Assembly: GCA_937900135.1 (NCBI GenBank)
Contig: CALCDJ010000063.1
Span: 1 to 64,000 of the forward strand
Direction: 5' to 3'
From: an uncultured Blautia sp.
GTDB lineage: Bacteria > Bacillota > Clostridia > Lachnospirales > Lachnospiraceae
Length of the DNA: 64,000 nt
Part shown: piece after piece, positions 24,701 to 33,512 of the stretch
Numbering within the stretch: position 1 is the stretch's first letter
How the letters are laid out: the number at the start of each line of letters is the position of its first letter
Translations under genes and position numbers: made by a program
The notes under the pieces: model-generated
Databases searched by the model: none
Seen by the model: only the letters and a program-made list of their open reading frames with translations
Told to the model about the DNA's origin: nothing

Positions 24701-25993
24701 TTACTTTTCATTATAGTGATACTGTTTTAATCTCTTACCTGCAATGATGCAAATAAAAATTCCACTTACACCAAGTATAAACATCATCAGTGCCGAACCA
24801 GAACCTTTTCCTGTACCAAAAAGTGTTTTTAGAATTGATTCCTCACCATATGCGACCATAAATGGTTCGCATATATGATCTACCATAAAGCCACCCAAAA
24901 ACAATCCGATGGGTATCGTAAAAAACTGAAGCGTATTACGACACGCATAAACACGTCCCTGCAATGCTATCGGAATGGTGCTCCTAAGAATCACATCCAA
25001 ATTAGCATTCATAACAGGCACTAAAATCCATCCAATGATCTGTCCAACGCACCATAATATCGGTTCTCTGCAAAAAGCCAATAAAAAATTTTCAGTTCCT
25101 AACGAAAACAGCATTGTCAGATAAATCACTTTAACCCTATCCTTTGGTTTAGGTAGAACCGAAACAACCAGACTCCCAATGATCATGGCCACACCGGAAC
25201 AAGAAGTCACAATTCCAAGAACAGACTGACCACCTTTGGGATTCGGAAGCACATAGCCGGGCAATGTTGCATCAAAAGCAGAAGCCACCAAATTAACACC
25301 TGCCATAAATAATATCAGAGTCATAATCATTGGATGATCCTTTAAAAATCCAATTCCCTCTTTAGCAAGAACAAGTACGCTTTCTTTTCTTTCATAATTG
25401 CTTTCTGGAATGCGAATGAAAAACTGCAACGCTACAAATGCGACTATAAAGCTGCTGATATCTACTGCTATCACACCATTAAGTCCTATAAAAGAATATA
25501 ATGCGGTAGCAATCAGAGGGTTCAAAATAGAAATCAACGATCTTGACAGAGAGCGAAGGCCACTTGTCTTCTGATAATACTTCTCAGGAATGATAAGCGT
25601 CATGGCAACTTCTGATGCCGGTTGCTGCACTGTATTCATTAATCCCGAGATTGCATTTAAGACGTACAAATGCCATACAACCAAACGATTTGTACGAAAT
25701 AACCCCCATACTGCTATGGTACAAAACACTGCAAACACATCACAAACAAGCATTGTCTTCTTTTTATCAAATCTATCTGTCAACGCTCCTGCAAATATAC
25801 TCATGAACACATATGGTGCATAGGAGCATATCGTAAGTGCTGCCGTACTTAATGAAGACCCTGTCTTCTCATACAACCATAAAGTCAGTGCAAATGCTGT
25901 GATACTGCTCCCAAGTTGTGATACACTCTGGGTACCCCAAAGAATCAAAAAATCTTTCAACTCATATAATTCATTTTTCTTTATCTTATTCAT
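24701..25993 (-). CDS. MFS drug efflux transporter (macrolide-efflux type)
   Basis: The 430-residue transporter has 12 predicted membrane helices. It begins FLILWGTQSVSQLGSSITAFALTLWLYEKTGS and has the loop motif GALTDRFDKKKTM, both typical of the MefA/DHA3 drug-efflux group of the major facilitator superfamily. ATG at 25993 lies 6 bases after AAGGAG. In-frame ATGs at 26011 and 26038 are upstream of that site. The site is buried in a predicted hairpin within a 225-base leader with a leader peptide, which implies antibiotic-induced translation. The substrate is unknown: macrolides or other ribosome-targeting drugs are the likely guess. It lies in AT-rich accessory DNA. Confidence 0.85.
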   Translation of the reverse strand: MNKIKKNELYELKDFLILWGTQSVSQLGSSITAFALTLWLYEKTGSSLSTAALTICSYAPYVFMSIFAGALTDRFDKKKTMLVCDVFAVFCTIAVWGLFRTNRLVVWHLYVLNAISGLMNTVQQPASEVAMTLIIPEKYYQKTSGLRSLSRSLISILNPLIATALYSFIGLNGVIAVDISSFIVAFVALQFFIRIPESNYERKESVLVLAKEGIGFLKDHPMIMTLILFMAGVNLVASAFDATLPGYVLPNPKGGQSVLGIVTSCSGVAMIIGSLVVSVLPKPKDRVKVIYLTMLFSLGTENFLLAFCREPILWCVGQIIGWILVPVMNANLDVILRSTIPIALQGRVYACRNTLQFFTIPIGLFLGGFMVDHICEPFMVAYGEESILKTLFGTGKGSGSALMMFILGVSGIFICIIAGKRLKQYHYNEK

Positions 25994-25995
25994 TT

Positions 25996-26099
25996 CTTTG
26001 CTCCTTTTCATATCAGCTATTTTCCGAAATAGAAGCAAAGCCTGAGGATATCAGCCTAATGTGATTCCTCCATGCAGTCTCCTCAGACTCTGCATGGAG
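25996..26099 (-). promoter_or_regulatory. Translational attenuator of the MFS efflux gene
   Basis: On the minus-strand RNA, hairpin 1 is CTCCATGCAG (26090-26099) with CTGCATGGAG (26068-26077). Hairpin 2 is CTTTGCTTCT (26031-26040) with AGGAGCAAAG (25996-26005), ten pairs including one G-U, and it contains the pump's Shine-Dalgarno. An exclusive alternative pairs GCAGAGTCTGAGGA (26080-26093) with TCCTCAGGCTTTGC (26035-26048), 14 of 14 bases with two G-U wobbles. It uses the 5' arm of hairpin 2 and would free the binding site. Inside hairpin 2 is CTATTT-CGGA-AAATAG. Confidence 0.75.
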
Positions 26100-26121
26100 C
26101 TACTACAATACAAAGTTTCAT
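26083..26121 (-). CDS. Leader peptide of the MFS attenuator
   Basis: A 12-codon frame, MKLCIVVAPCRV, starts at ATG 26121 behind AAAGGTGAG and ends at TGA 26083. Its last codons form the 5' arm and loop of hairpin 1, so a ribosome stalled in it would change the downstream fold. This is the arrangement known from erm and cat leader peptides. The sequence itself is not one I recognise. Confidence 0.7.
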   Translation of the reverse strand: MKLCIVVAPCRV

Positions 26122-26223
26122 TTTTCTCACCTTTTTCAAGATAAAACGAGCTATACGGTATATTTACTTGTTACTTAAATCTCGTTATCATTTTACATTT
26201 TCAAATTTACATCTTTTAATGTC

Positions 26224-26232
26224 ATTATAGCA
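26224..26232 (-). promoter_or_regulatory. Extended -10 promoter of the MFS leader
   Basis: On the minus strand TGC-TATAAT, an extended -10 element without a convincing -35. Transcription would begin near 26217, giving a leader of about 225 bases. Confidence 0.55.
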
Positions 26233-26271
26233 TAAACACTTTTAATTTTATAGATAGAAGAATATGAAAAA

Positions 26272-26488
26272 GTAAACAAGCTTGCTCATGTACGGCTCTC
26301 GCCGTATATCGGCACAAAAAAGAACATGGCTGTAAGAAAGCTTACCTTCTTCCACGATTTTGTCCAAGCCCACCTCGAAAAGCTCTGCTTTCCTCGGTGT
26401 TTGGCTTTCGCCAAATTGTCCACTCGTAATAAAGGGCGCTTACAAGTAAACTTGCAGCTCCCCCTTATTGCTCCTGTCCAGCTTGGAC
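26272..26488. other. Unassigned intergenic segment with open frames on both strands
   Basis: About 215 bases between the spoIVB stop codon and the MFS promoter hold no supported gene. The segment is less AT-rich than the DNA beside it, has a TACGGC-TCTC-GCCGTA hairpin near 26294-26309, and similar words near its ends (AGTAAACAAGCTTGC near 26272 and AGTAAACTTGC near 26446). It is open in a minus frame (SWTGAIRGSCKFTCKRP) and a plus frame, neither with a good binding site. It may be a repeated intergenic element. Confidence 0.4.
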
Positions 26489-27691
26489 TCAATGCTCCAG
26501 CATATTTTCAATAAAGATCCCATATCCGCTTGTGGAGTCTTGAACAAAAACATGGGTTACTGCTCCGACTACCTTTCCATTTTGAAGTATGGGACTTCCG
26601 CTCATTCCCTGTACAATGCCGCCTGTTTTCTCCAGCAGGCGGGGATCTGTTACCTGAATGACAAAACTTTTGTTGGTGTCTTCATGATTCATGTCGATTT
26701 TTGTGATCTTTGCCTGATACTCCTGCACCTTGTCATCAATGCTGCATAAGATTGAGGCTGGACCCACTTCCATTTCCTGTTTATATGCCACAGGCATCTG
26801 CTGCAGATGAATTCCTTTTCCTGTTTTCCCTGTGTAGGATCCATAAATCCCATTTTTACTGTTACAGGTAATTTTACCAATGATATTGGCAGGCTCATAT
26901 CGAATCAAACCTGAGAGCTCGCCTGGACTTCCCTTGCTTCCTTTTTGAATACCCAGGATTTCCGCCTGATAAAGAGTGCCGTCCTGAATATCCAGAAGCT
27001 CTCCGGTGTCCACATCGCTGATCCCGTGACCCAATGCCCCGTAATTTCCTTCGGCGTCCACAAATGTCAGGGTTCCTATCCCCTGGGTGTCATCCCTCAC
27101 CCAGATTCCCAGCTTGTATTCTCCCTGATGATCTTTTACCGGAGAAATGGAAACCGGGATGGTTTCTCCCTTTCTTTGTACCTGAAGCGTTACTTCCCTT
27201 CCATCCAGAAGGGAGAGATCTTCCATTAATTCCCGCTTGGTGGAAATCTTTTGTTCATTCATTGCGACAATATAATCTCCCGGTTTTACAATATTTTTTG
27301 CCGGTTCCTTTGGGATTCCTCCTTCCCCCAGGATTTCTCCTGTGTCAATGATCAGAACGCCTTTTGTTTCCATATAAATCCCCACATTACTTCCGCTGAC
27401 CATAATCTGGCTGCTGTCTGTGGGAATCACCTTGATCGTTTTAAAGGGAATGCATCCCAAAAGCCTGCAGGGAAGCAGATAACTTCCCTCCCCGGAAACT
27501 GTCACCGCCTCCTCAAACGTTAAGAGAGGATGGGAAAAAATTTCAGCTTCCTGTACACGATCTCCTCTGGTTATGTGAATCTCATCCGGCACTTTCCGGT
27601 CCATATAGCGATAGCCCAATATGCCAATGGCCAGCAGGTCGATTCCTAAACACCATAGAAGGAAACGCCGGTATCCTGTTTTTCTGTCCAT
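26489..27691 (-). CDS. spoIVB: SpoIVB serine peptidase (S55)
   Basis: The 400-residue protease signals from the forespore to the mother cell by cleaving SpoIVFA, which releases pro-sigma-K processing by SpoIVFB. It has an N-terminal membrane anchor (about 8-28), a PDZ domain (about 110-190; KPGDYIVAMNEQKISTKREL) and a C-terminal S55 peptidase domain with ALGHGISDVDTG and the nucleophile motif GMSGSPI near residue 362. The gene follows recN, from which a terminator separates it, and would normally precede spo0A directly. Here accessory DNA begins at its stop codon. Confidence 0.95.
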   Translation of the reverse strand: MDRKTGYRRFLLWCLGIDLLAIGILGYRYMDRKVPDEIHITRGDRVQEAEIFSHPLLTFEEAVTVSGEGSYLLPCRLLGCIPFKTIKVIPTDSSQIMVSGSNVGIYMETKGVLIIDTGEILGEGGIPKEPAKNIVKPGDYIVAMNEQKISTKRELMEDLSLLDGREVTLQVQRKGETIPVSISPVKDHQGEYKLGIWVRDDTQGIGTLTFVDAEGNYGALGHGISDVDTGELLDIQDGTLYQAEILGIQKGSKGSPGELSGLIRYEPANIIGKITCNSKNGIYGSYTGKTGKGIHLQQMPVAYKQEMEVGPASILCSIDDKVQEYQAKITKIDMNHEDTNKSFVIQVTDPRLLEKTGGIVQGMSGSPILQNGKVVGAVTHVFVQDSTSGYGIFIENMLEH

Positions 27692-27721
27692 TTTATCACA
27701 TCCTTTTCTGCAAAAGTAAAA

Positions 27722-27739
27722 AAAGAGGAAACCCTCTTT
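27722..27739 (-). terminator. Terminator between recN and spoIVB
   Basis: AAAGAGG-GTTT-CCTCTTT followed by TTTT on the minus strand. It separates the housekeeping recN transcript from the forespore-specific spoIVB. Confidence 0.88.
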
Positions 27740-27770
27740 GGTATCCTCTCTTAGTATGCAATAAAAGATG

Positions 27771-29462
27771 TTATTTCAACCTTGTATTTTTATGTACCTG
27801 TGCCAATTCTTTCATTTCTCTCGCATTCTCAAGAACAGCATCCGTAATCCTTGCTCCGCCTAACAATCTGGCCAGTTCATGAATACTTTTTTCCTCATTA
27901 AGCGGATGAATCTGGGTCATGGTTTCCGTTCCATGAATCTGTTTTTCAATCTCAAAATGGGTATCAGCCATGGCTGCAATCTGGGGAAGATGAGTAATAC
28001 AAAGTACCTGATGATGTCTGCCAATCACTGCCATTTTTTCGGAAACCTTCTGGGCCGTTCTTCCACTGATTCCCGTGTCGATTTCGTCAAACATCAGGGT
28101 TTCAATCTGATCCCGGTCTGCCAGAATTGCTTTCAGCGCCAGCATAATTCGGGAAAGTTCACCGCCGGAGACAATCTTTCCAAGAGGCTTTAAGCTTTCT
28201 CCTGGATTTGTGGAAATTTCATATTCTACTGCATCATATCCCCGCTCTGTAAAATTTTTCTTTCTTTCAAAATGAATGTCAAAATCCACATCCAGAAAAT
28301 TCAGATCTTTTAGTCCTTCTATGATTTTTTCTTTTAGCTGTCTGCTATATTCTTTCCTGATTTCTGATAATGCATACGAAGCCTGCTCCAGATTCGTTTC
28401 TGCTATTTCCAGATCTTCCCTGGCTTTTTGGGAAATTTCTTCATATTTGAGTAATTTTTCCAGTTTTTGCTGCTGTTCTTTCTCGTAAGAAAAAATCTCA
28501 TCCAGAGTCTGCCCATATTTGGATTTCAGATTATTGATCAAATCCAATCGACGTTCTGTTTCATAAAACAAAGTTTCATCAAAGGTAAGCCCATCCAGAT
28601 AAAAGGACACATCCCGGTTAAAATCATTCAGGAGGCCATCCAGTGCGGTAAGAGAGTTTTCCATTTCCAGAAGTTCCGGATCATACTCCGCCACTCTGGA
28701 AAGCTCTCTGAGCGCATTGCCCACCTGTTCTCCTGCTCCTGCGCCATCTTCATAGCCGCAAAGCCGGTGTACATTCTGCAGCGTTTCCACAATCTTTCTG
28801 GAGTTTCCAAGTTTCCTGTACTGAATTTCCAGTTCCTGGTCTTCGCCTTCTTTCAGCTGCGCCTTTTGAATCTCCTGAATTTCAAACTCCAGAAAAGCCT
28901 GCTCCCGTTTTCTCTGCTCTCCATCCATATCCAGAGCTTTCAAATTTTTCTCACATTCCCGGTACACTCCATAAGCCTCTTTTACCTTTTGCTCCAGAGG
29001 CTGGATTTTCTCCTTTCCATAAGCATCCAGGATCTCCAGCTGTTTCTCCGGATAAAGAAGAGACTGATGCTCATGCTGTCCGTGAATATCCAAAAGACAG
29101 GCTGCTGCCGCCTTCATCTGTCCTACGGTACAGGTTTCTCCATTGATCTTGCTCACACTTCTGCCTTCCATCAGCTTACGGGACAGCAGTACCTGCCCAT
29201 CTTCCGGAATGATATCCAGTTCCAGAAGCGCCTGTCTGGCCTTCTCGTTTTCCACCTGGAACAAAAGTTCCACAAGGGCATATGAGGCATTTTCACGGAT
29301 CATTCCCCGGGAAATCTTCCCTCCTAAGATCAGCTGCATGGAACCAAGAAGAATGGATTTTCCGGCTCCTGTTTCTCCAGTCAGTATATTTAATCCAGGC
29401 CCAAATTCCACCTCGATTTCTTCGATGAGTGCAAGATTTTTTACATGAAGATGTACTAACAC
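27771..29462 (-). CDS. recN: DNA repair protein RecN
   Basis: The 563-residue SMC-like ATPase acts early in double-strand break repair. Walker A GETGAGKS is at residues 29-36, the long coiled coil covers about 150-380, and the C-terminal half carries the signature VSGGELSRIMLALKA and Walker B LMFDEIDTGISG. It lies 3 bases downstream of argR, in the order nadK-argR-recN found across Firmicutes. No SOS box is seen before it in the operon. Confidence 0.96.
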   Translation of the reverse strand: MLVHLHVKNLALIEEIEVEFGPGLNILTGETGAGKSILLGSMQLILGGKISRGMIRENASYALVELLFQVENEKARQALLELDIIPEDGQVLLSRKLMEGRSVSKINGETCTVGQMKAAAACLLDIHGQHEHQSLLYPEKQLEILDAYGKEKIQPLEQKVKEAYGVYRECEKNLKALDMDGEQRKREQAFLEFEIQEIQKAQLKEGEDQELEIQYRKLGNSRKIVETLQNVHRLCGYEDGAGAGEQVGNALRELSRVAEYDPELLEMENSLTALDGLLNDFNRDVSFYLDGLTFDETLFYETERRLDLINNLKSKYGQTLDEIFSYEKEQQQKLEKLLKYEEISQKAREDLEIAETNLEQASYALSEIRKEYSRQLKEKIIEGLKDLNFLDVDFDIHFERKKNFTERGYDAVEYEISTNPGESLKPLGKIVSGGELSRIMLALKAILADRDQIETLMFDEIDTGISGRTAQKVSEKMAVIGRHHQVLCITHLPQIAAMADTHFEIEKQIHGTETMTQIHPLNEEKSIHELARLLGGARITDAVLENAREMKELAQVHKNTRLK

Positions 29463-29465
29463 CGT

Positions 29466-29942
29466 TTACCTCCCGTTTTGTACTTTTCCGTCTGCTTCCA
29501 GCACATTTCCAAGTTTTTCCACCACATACTCTGCCTGCTCAGATGTTCTGGCCACACACATAACGGTATCATCTCCGGCAATACAGCCAAGAATTTCTTC
29601 CCATTCCAGGGCATCCAGCGCTGCTGCCACTCCCATGGCCATGCCGGGAACTGTCTTGATCACAATCAGATTCTGTCCTGTTTCCATGGAAAGAAGCGCA
29701 TCACAGAGCACTCTGGTATATCGGTCGCCAAGAGCTCTGGCGGGTTCCTCCAGAATGGCATAGCGGGATTTTCCATCCTTTCCTGCCACCTTAGTCATTT
29801 TCAACGCGCGGATATCCCTGGATACCGTGGCCTGTGTCACCTTAAATCCGGCTTCATTGAGCCTGGACGCCAGTTCTTCCTGAGTATCAATATCATATTG
29901 ACGAATCAATTCCATGATTTTCTCATGTCTTGCTAATTTCAC
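29466..29942 (-). CDS. argR: Arginine repressor ArgR
   Basis: The 158-residue regulator binds ARG boxes when arginine is present, repressing its synthesis and activating catabolism. An N-terminal winged helix (residues 1-70; ATVSRDIRALKMTKV) and a C-terminal arginine-binding hexamerisation domain (LDALEWEEILGCIAGDDTVMC) are present. It is 11 bases after nadK and 3 bases before recN. Confidence 0.95.
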   Translation of the reverse strand: MKLARHEKIMELIRQYDIDTQEELASRLNEAGFKVTQATVSRDIRALKMTKVAGKDGKSRYAILEEPARALGDRYTRVLCDALLSMETGQNLIVIKTVPGMAMGVAAALDALEWEEILGCIAGDDTVMCVARTSEQAEYVVEKLGNVLEADGKVQNGR

Positions 29943-29953
29943 CTTATTCCCTC

Positions 29954-30814
29954 CTAGCTGTTGCTCATCTTCTGCCTGAGAACCTCTACAAAACTTAAAT
30001 GATTCAGTTTCAGGATTTTCGTGCTTACCTTTGATTTCTGTATCACGATCCTGTCTCCTGTGACCATGGGAATAACGGTGTCCCCGTCAAAGGAAGCCAG
30101 TCCTTTTTCCAGATCCTGCCGTCTTCCCTCTCCTAATTCCACTGTAATCACATCCTCTGCCGGAAAGATAATGCTTCTTGTATTCAATGTGTGAGGTGCA
30201 ATAGGAGTCATCAATGTCATGGCAGCACTGGGAGAAACAATGGGTCCTCCACAGGAAAGGCTGTATCCGGTAGAGCCTGTAGGCGTAGAAATAATAATCC
30301 CATCTGCATGATAGGCATTTAAATATTCTCCATTTACGTAATTAATAAAGCGTACCACACGAAGCGGTCCCTCCCTGCAGATCACAATATCGTTCAGCGC
30401 AATGTCACTGCCAATGATCTCCTCTCCCCGATACACTGTACCGGTGAGCATCATACGTTCTTCCACCTCATAATCCCCTGTCATCAGCTGATCCAGCGCC
30501 GGATAAAGGGACTGCCGATCCACCTCGGCCAGAAACCCAAGATTTCCAAGATTAATCCCCAGAAGAGGAATTTCCCGGTGAACCATATCTCTGGCTGCCT
30601 GAAGAAGTGTTCCGTCGCCCCCCAGCACAATCAGACATTCCGTCCCCGGAGCAATCAGTCTGGGATTGGTATAGTGATAAGCTCCTTCTGTCTTCTCTTC
30701 CGCCCTGTATACCTGACAACTGCTTCCCTTCTGTTCCAGATAAGAAACAATCTTGTTTGTGAGCTCCAGATTTCTGTCCTTGGAACTATTGGTTATGATA
30801 CAAAATTTCTTCAT
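29954..30814 (-). CDS. nadK: NAD kinase
   Basis: The 286-residue enzyme phosphorylates NAD to NADP. The GGDGTLLQAAR motif with its catalytic aspartate is near residue 65. NE/D-type loop residues appear in LNDIVICREG, and GSTGYSLSCGGPIVSP is the conserved C-terminal signature. It lies 14 bases after tlyA, so the cluster is transcribed together. NADPH supply fits the isoprenoid genes upstream in the operon. Confidence 0.96.
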   Translation of the reverse strand: MKKFCIITNSSKDRNLELTNKIVSYLEQKGSSCQVYRAEEKTEGAYHYTNPRLIAPGTECLIVLGGDGTLLQAARDMVHREIPLLGINLGNLGFLAEVDRQSLYPALDQLMTGDYEVEERMMLTGTVYRGEEIIGSDIALNDIVICREGPLRVVRFINYVNGEYLNAYHADGIIISTPTGSTGYSLSCGGPIVSPSAAMTLMTPIAPHTLNTRSIIFPAEDVITVELGEGRRQDLEKGLASFDGDTVIPMVTGDRIVIQKSKVSTKILKLNHLSFVEVLRQKMSNS

Positions 30815-30828
30815 GACATCTGTTTCCT

Positions 30829-31638
30829 TTAATCCAGTTCTTTGTGGGCTTCTGCCACCACATCCTCCACCTGTACTTCCACACAGTAGGAAACACTACT
30901 TCCTTCCGGTCTTTTTTTCAGGTGCAGAAGGTATTCAATATTTCCTTCCGGTCCCTTAATCGGAGAGAAGGAAAGATGATGAGGCTCCAACGCAATGCTC
31001 ATGGCATAGCTTACCACAGAATCAATCACTTCTCTATGAACAGCAGGATCACGAACCACACCTTTTTTTCCTACTTTTTCTCTTCCTGCCTCAAACTGCG
31101 GTTTGATCAGGCATACAATCTCCCCATCTTCGGTAAGAAGATTTCTCACCGGAAGCAAAACCTTGGTAAGAGAGATAAAAGAAACATCAATGGATGCAAA
31201 CGCCGGAGATTCCTGAATGTCTTCAGGCACCACATAACGGATATTTGTCTTTTCCATACAAACTACTCTCGGATCATTCCGAAGCTTCCAGTCCAGCTGT
31301 CCGTACCCCACATCCACAGAATATACCTTAACAGCTCCGTTCTGAAGCATGCAGTCGGTAAAGCCTCCTGTGGAAGCGCCCACATCCATGCAAACCTTTT
31401 CATTTAAGGCAACGCCGAAATTTGCCATGGCCTTTTCCAGCTTTAAGCCCCCGCGGCTTACATAGGGAAGGGTATTTCCACGCACTTCTATGATAACTTC
31501 TTCTTTAAACATGGAACCGGCTTTGTCTTCCTTCTGTCCGTCCACATACACATCTCCGGACATGATATATGCCTTTGCTTTTTCCCTGGAAGGTGCAAGG
31601 GCCCGCTCCACCATCATCACATCTAATCGTTTCTTCAT
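30829..31638 (-). CDS. tlyA: TlyA-family rRNA (cytidine-2'-O)-methyltransferase
   Basis: The 269-residue protein has an N-terminal S4 RNA-binding domain (residues 3-60; RLDVMMVERALAPSREKAKAYIMSG) and an FtsJ-like Rossmann methyltransferase domain with SAM motif DVGASTGGFTDCML. TlyA proteins 2'-O-methylate C1409 of 16S rRNA, some also C1920 of 23S rRNA. Whether both occur here is unknown. The gene lies 1 base after dxs, in the standard dxs-tlyA-nadK order. Confidence 0.93.
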   Translation of the reverse strand: MKKRLDVMMVERALAPSREKAKAYIMSGDVYVDGQKEDKAGSMFKEEVIIEVRGNTLPYVSRGGLKLEKAMANFGVALNEKVCMDVGASTGGFTDCMLQNGAVKVYSVDVGYGQLDWKLRNDPRVVCMEKTNIRYVVPEDIQESPAFASIDVSFISLTKVLLPVRNLLTEDGEIVCLIKPQFEAGREKVGKKGVVRDPAVHREVIDSVVSYAMSIALEPHHLSFSPIKGPEGNIEYLLHLKKRPEGSSVSYCVEVQVEDVVAEAHKELD

Positions 31639-31639
31639 G

Positions 31640-33499
31640 TCAGTCCTCGTATTCTTCTATTGTGCGAAGGATATTTTCCGGAGAAAGACCAATCTTTATT
31701 CGCAGGCTGTCCACATTTCCATGTTCCACAAAGCGGTCCCAGATAGCAATGGGCAGTACCTGAAGTCCTGGATGACATGCCTCCATGTAGGAAGACACAT
31801 GTTCCCCGAATCCTCCGTTTTTTACATTTTCTTCTACAGTTACAAACAGTGTATGGTCTTTGGACAGCTCATCCAGAAGTTCTGTATCCAGAGGTTTTAC
31901 AAATCGCGCATTCACAAGCGTTGGATTCATTCCTCTTTTTTTGAGACCTTCATACACCTGTTCACAGATTTTCGCCATACTTCCCACAGACAAAACAGCA
32001 ATCCCCTTTCCACGGATCAGCACTTCGCTTTTTCCATGGCGAAACGGCTGACGATGCTGGGAAAGTCCCTGATAAGCGCTTCCTCTGGGGTAGCGGATGG
32101 CGCATGGTCCTGGATGAGCAACTGCAAACCGAAGCATTTCTTCCAGTTCCCAGTCATTTTTCGGAGCCATCACCGTCATATTCGGCATCATGGTAAGATA
32201 TGACAGGTCAAAACATCCCTGGTGTGTCTCTCCGTCTGCCCCCACAAGCCCTGCCCGGTCAATGGCAAATACCACATGTAGATTCTGCATACACACATCA
32301 TGGAGTATCTGATCCACCGCCCTTTGCAGGAAGGAAGAATACACTGCCACCACCGGGATCATTCCTCCAAGGGCCATACCCGCGGCAAAAGTAACTGCAT
32401 GTTCCTCTGCAATTCCCACATCAAAAAAGCGGTCAGGATAAAAAGCCCCAAATTTCTTGAGTCCCGTTCCTTCCGGCATGGCTGCAGTAATTCCCACCAG
32501 ACGTTTCTCCTGTTTGCCCAGTTTGCACATGGCATTGGAAAATACATCTGTATAGGATTTCTGTTTCTTCTGTTCCATGCTTTTTCCCGTTGGAATATGA
32601 AAAGGTCCTGTTCCATGGAAGCGATCCGGATGCATCACTGCCGGTGTGTAACCCTTTCCCTTCTGGGTAAGCACATGAACCACCACCGGGCCTTCCACCC
32701 GCTTGGCTTCATTAAAGAGCTTCATCATCTGGCGCATGTTATGACCGTCCACCGGGCCTAAATAAGTAAGTCCCATATTTTCAAACAACATGCCTGGAAT
32801 AAACAGCTGTTTGATACTTCCCTTTGTCTTTCGTACGGTATCCACAATGGCGGTTCCCACTCTTGGGATCTTTTTTAATGTCTTGGTAACGGTAAGCTTC
32901 ATTCCCGTGTAAACCTCTGCAGTGCGCAGAGCGCTTAAATAGATGGACATTCCTCCCACATTTCTGGAAATGGACATATTGTTGTCATTGATGATAATAA
33001 TAAAATTTGTATCCAGCAAAGCAGCATTGTTCAATGCCTCATAGGCCATTCCTCCGGTCAGCGCTCCGTCACCGATCACCGATACCACATGGTGCTTCTC
33101 TCCCCGCAGATCTCTTGCTCTTACGTACCCAAGACCTGCTGAGATGGAATTGGAACTGTGTCCTGCATCAAAAGCGTCACAGCTGCTTTCTTTTCTCTTG
33201 GGAAAGCCGCTTAAGCCGCCTTCCTTCCGAAGATTTTTAAATTCTTCTTTTCTTCCGGTGAGAATCTTATGGGTGTAAGCCTGATGCCCCACATCCCAGA
33301 TGATCTTGTCCTGGGGAAGATCCAGCACATTGTGGAGAGCCAGTGTTAGCTCTACCACGCCCAAATTGGAAGCCAGATGGCCGCCTGTCTCACTAACGGA
33401 TTCTATTAAAAAAGTTCTAATCTCTTCTGCCAACGCCGGGAAATCTGCCAGCGCAATTTTATGAATATCATTGGGCTTTTTGATTTTATCCAGAATCAT
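31640..33499 (-). CDS. dxs: 1-deoxy-D-xylulose-5-phosphate synthase
   Basis: The 619-residue thiamine diphosphate enzyme condenses pyruvate and glyceraldehyde 3-phosphate, the first step of the MEP isoprenoid pathway. The TPP motif GDGALTGGMAYEALNNAA is near residue 150, catalytic GHQAYTHK is near residue 70, and the C-terminal transketolase domain includes DRAGLVGADGETHQG. It follows ispA by 13 bases, which pairs pathway entry with prenyl chain elongation. Confidence 0.97.
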   Translation of the reverse strand: MILDKIKKPNDIHKIALADFPALAEEIRTFLIESVSETGGHLASNLGVVELTLALHNVLDLPQDKIIWDVGHQAYTHKILTGRKEEFKNLRKEGGLSGFPKRKESSCDAFDAGHSSNSISAGLGYVRARDLRGEKHHVVSVIGDGALTGGMAYEALNNAALLDTNFIIIINDNNMSISRNVGGMSIYLSALRTAEVYTGMKLTVTKTLKKIPRVGTAIVDTVRKTKGSIKQLFIPGMLFENMGLTYLGPVDGHNMRQMMKLFNEAKRVEGPVVVHVLTQKGKGYTPAVMHPDRFHGTGPFHIPTGKSMEQKKQKSYTDVFSNAMCKLGKQEKRLVGITAAMPEGTGLKKFGAFYPDRFFDVGIAEEHAVTFAAGMALGGMIPVVAVYSSFLQRAVDQILHDVCMQNLHVVFAIDRAGLVGADGETHQGCFDLSYLTMMPNMTVMAPKNDWELEEMLRFAVAHPGPCAIRYPRGSAYQGLSQHRQPFRHGKSEVLIRGKGIAVLSVGSMAKICEQVYEGLKKRGMNPTLVNARFVKPLDTELLDELSKDHTLFVTVEENVKNGGFGEHVSSYMEACHPGLQVLPIAIWDRFVEHGNVDSLRIKIGLSPENILRTIEEYED

Positions 33500-33512
33500 T
33501 GGTATCCCTCTT

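Noticed and set aside
26286..26492. 68-codon minus-strand protein after spoIVB
   Set aside because: No binding site, no family, and it lies in a segment that is open on both strands. Kept as an unassigned segment.
28467..29285. 272-codon plus-strand frame opposite recN
   Set aside because: Antisense to a conserved gene, with biased composition and no supporting motif.
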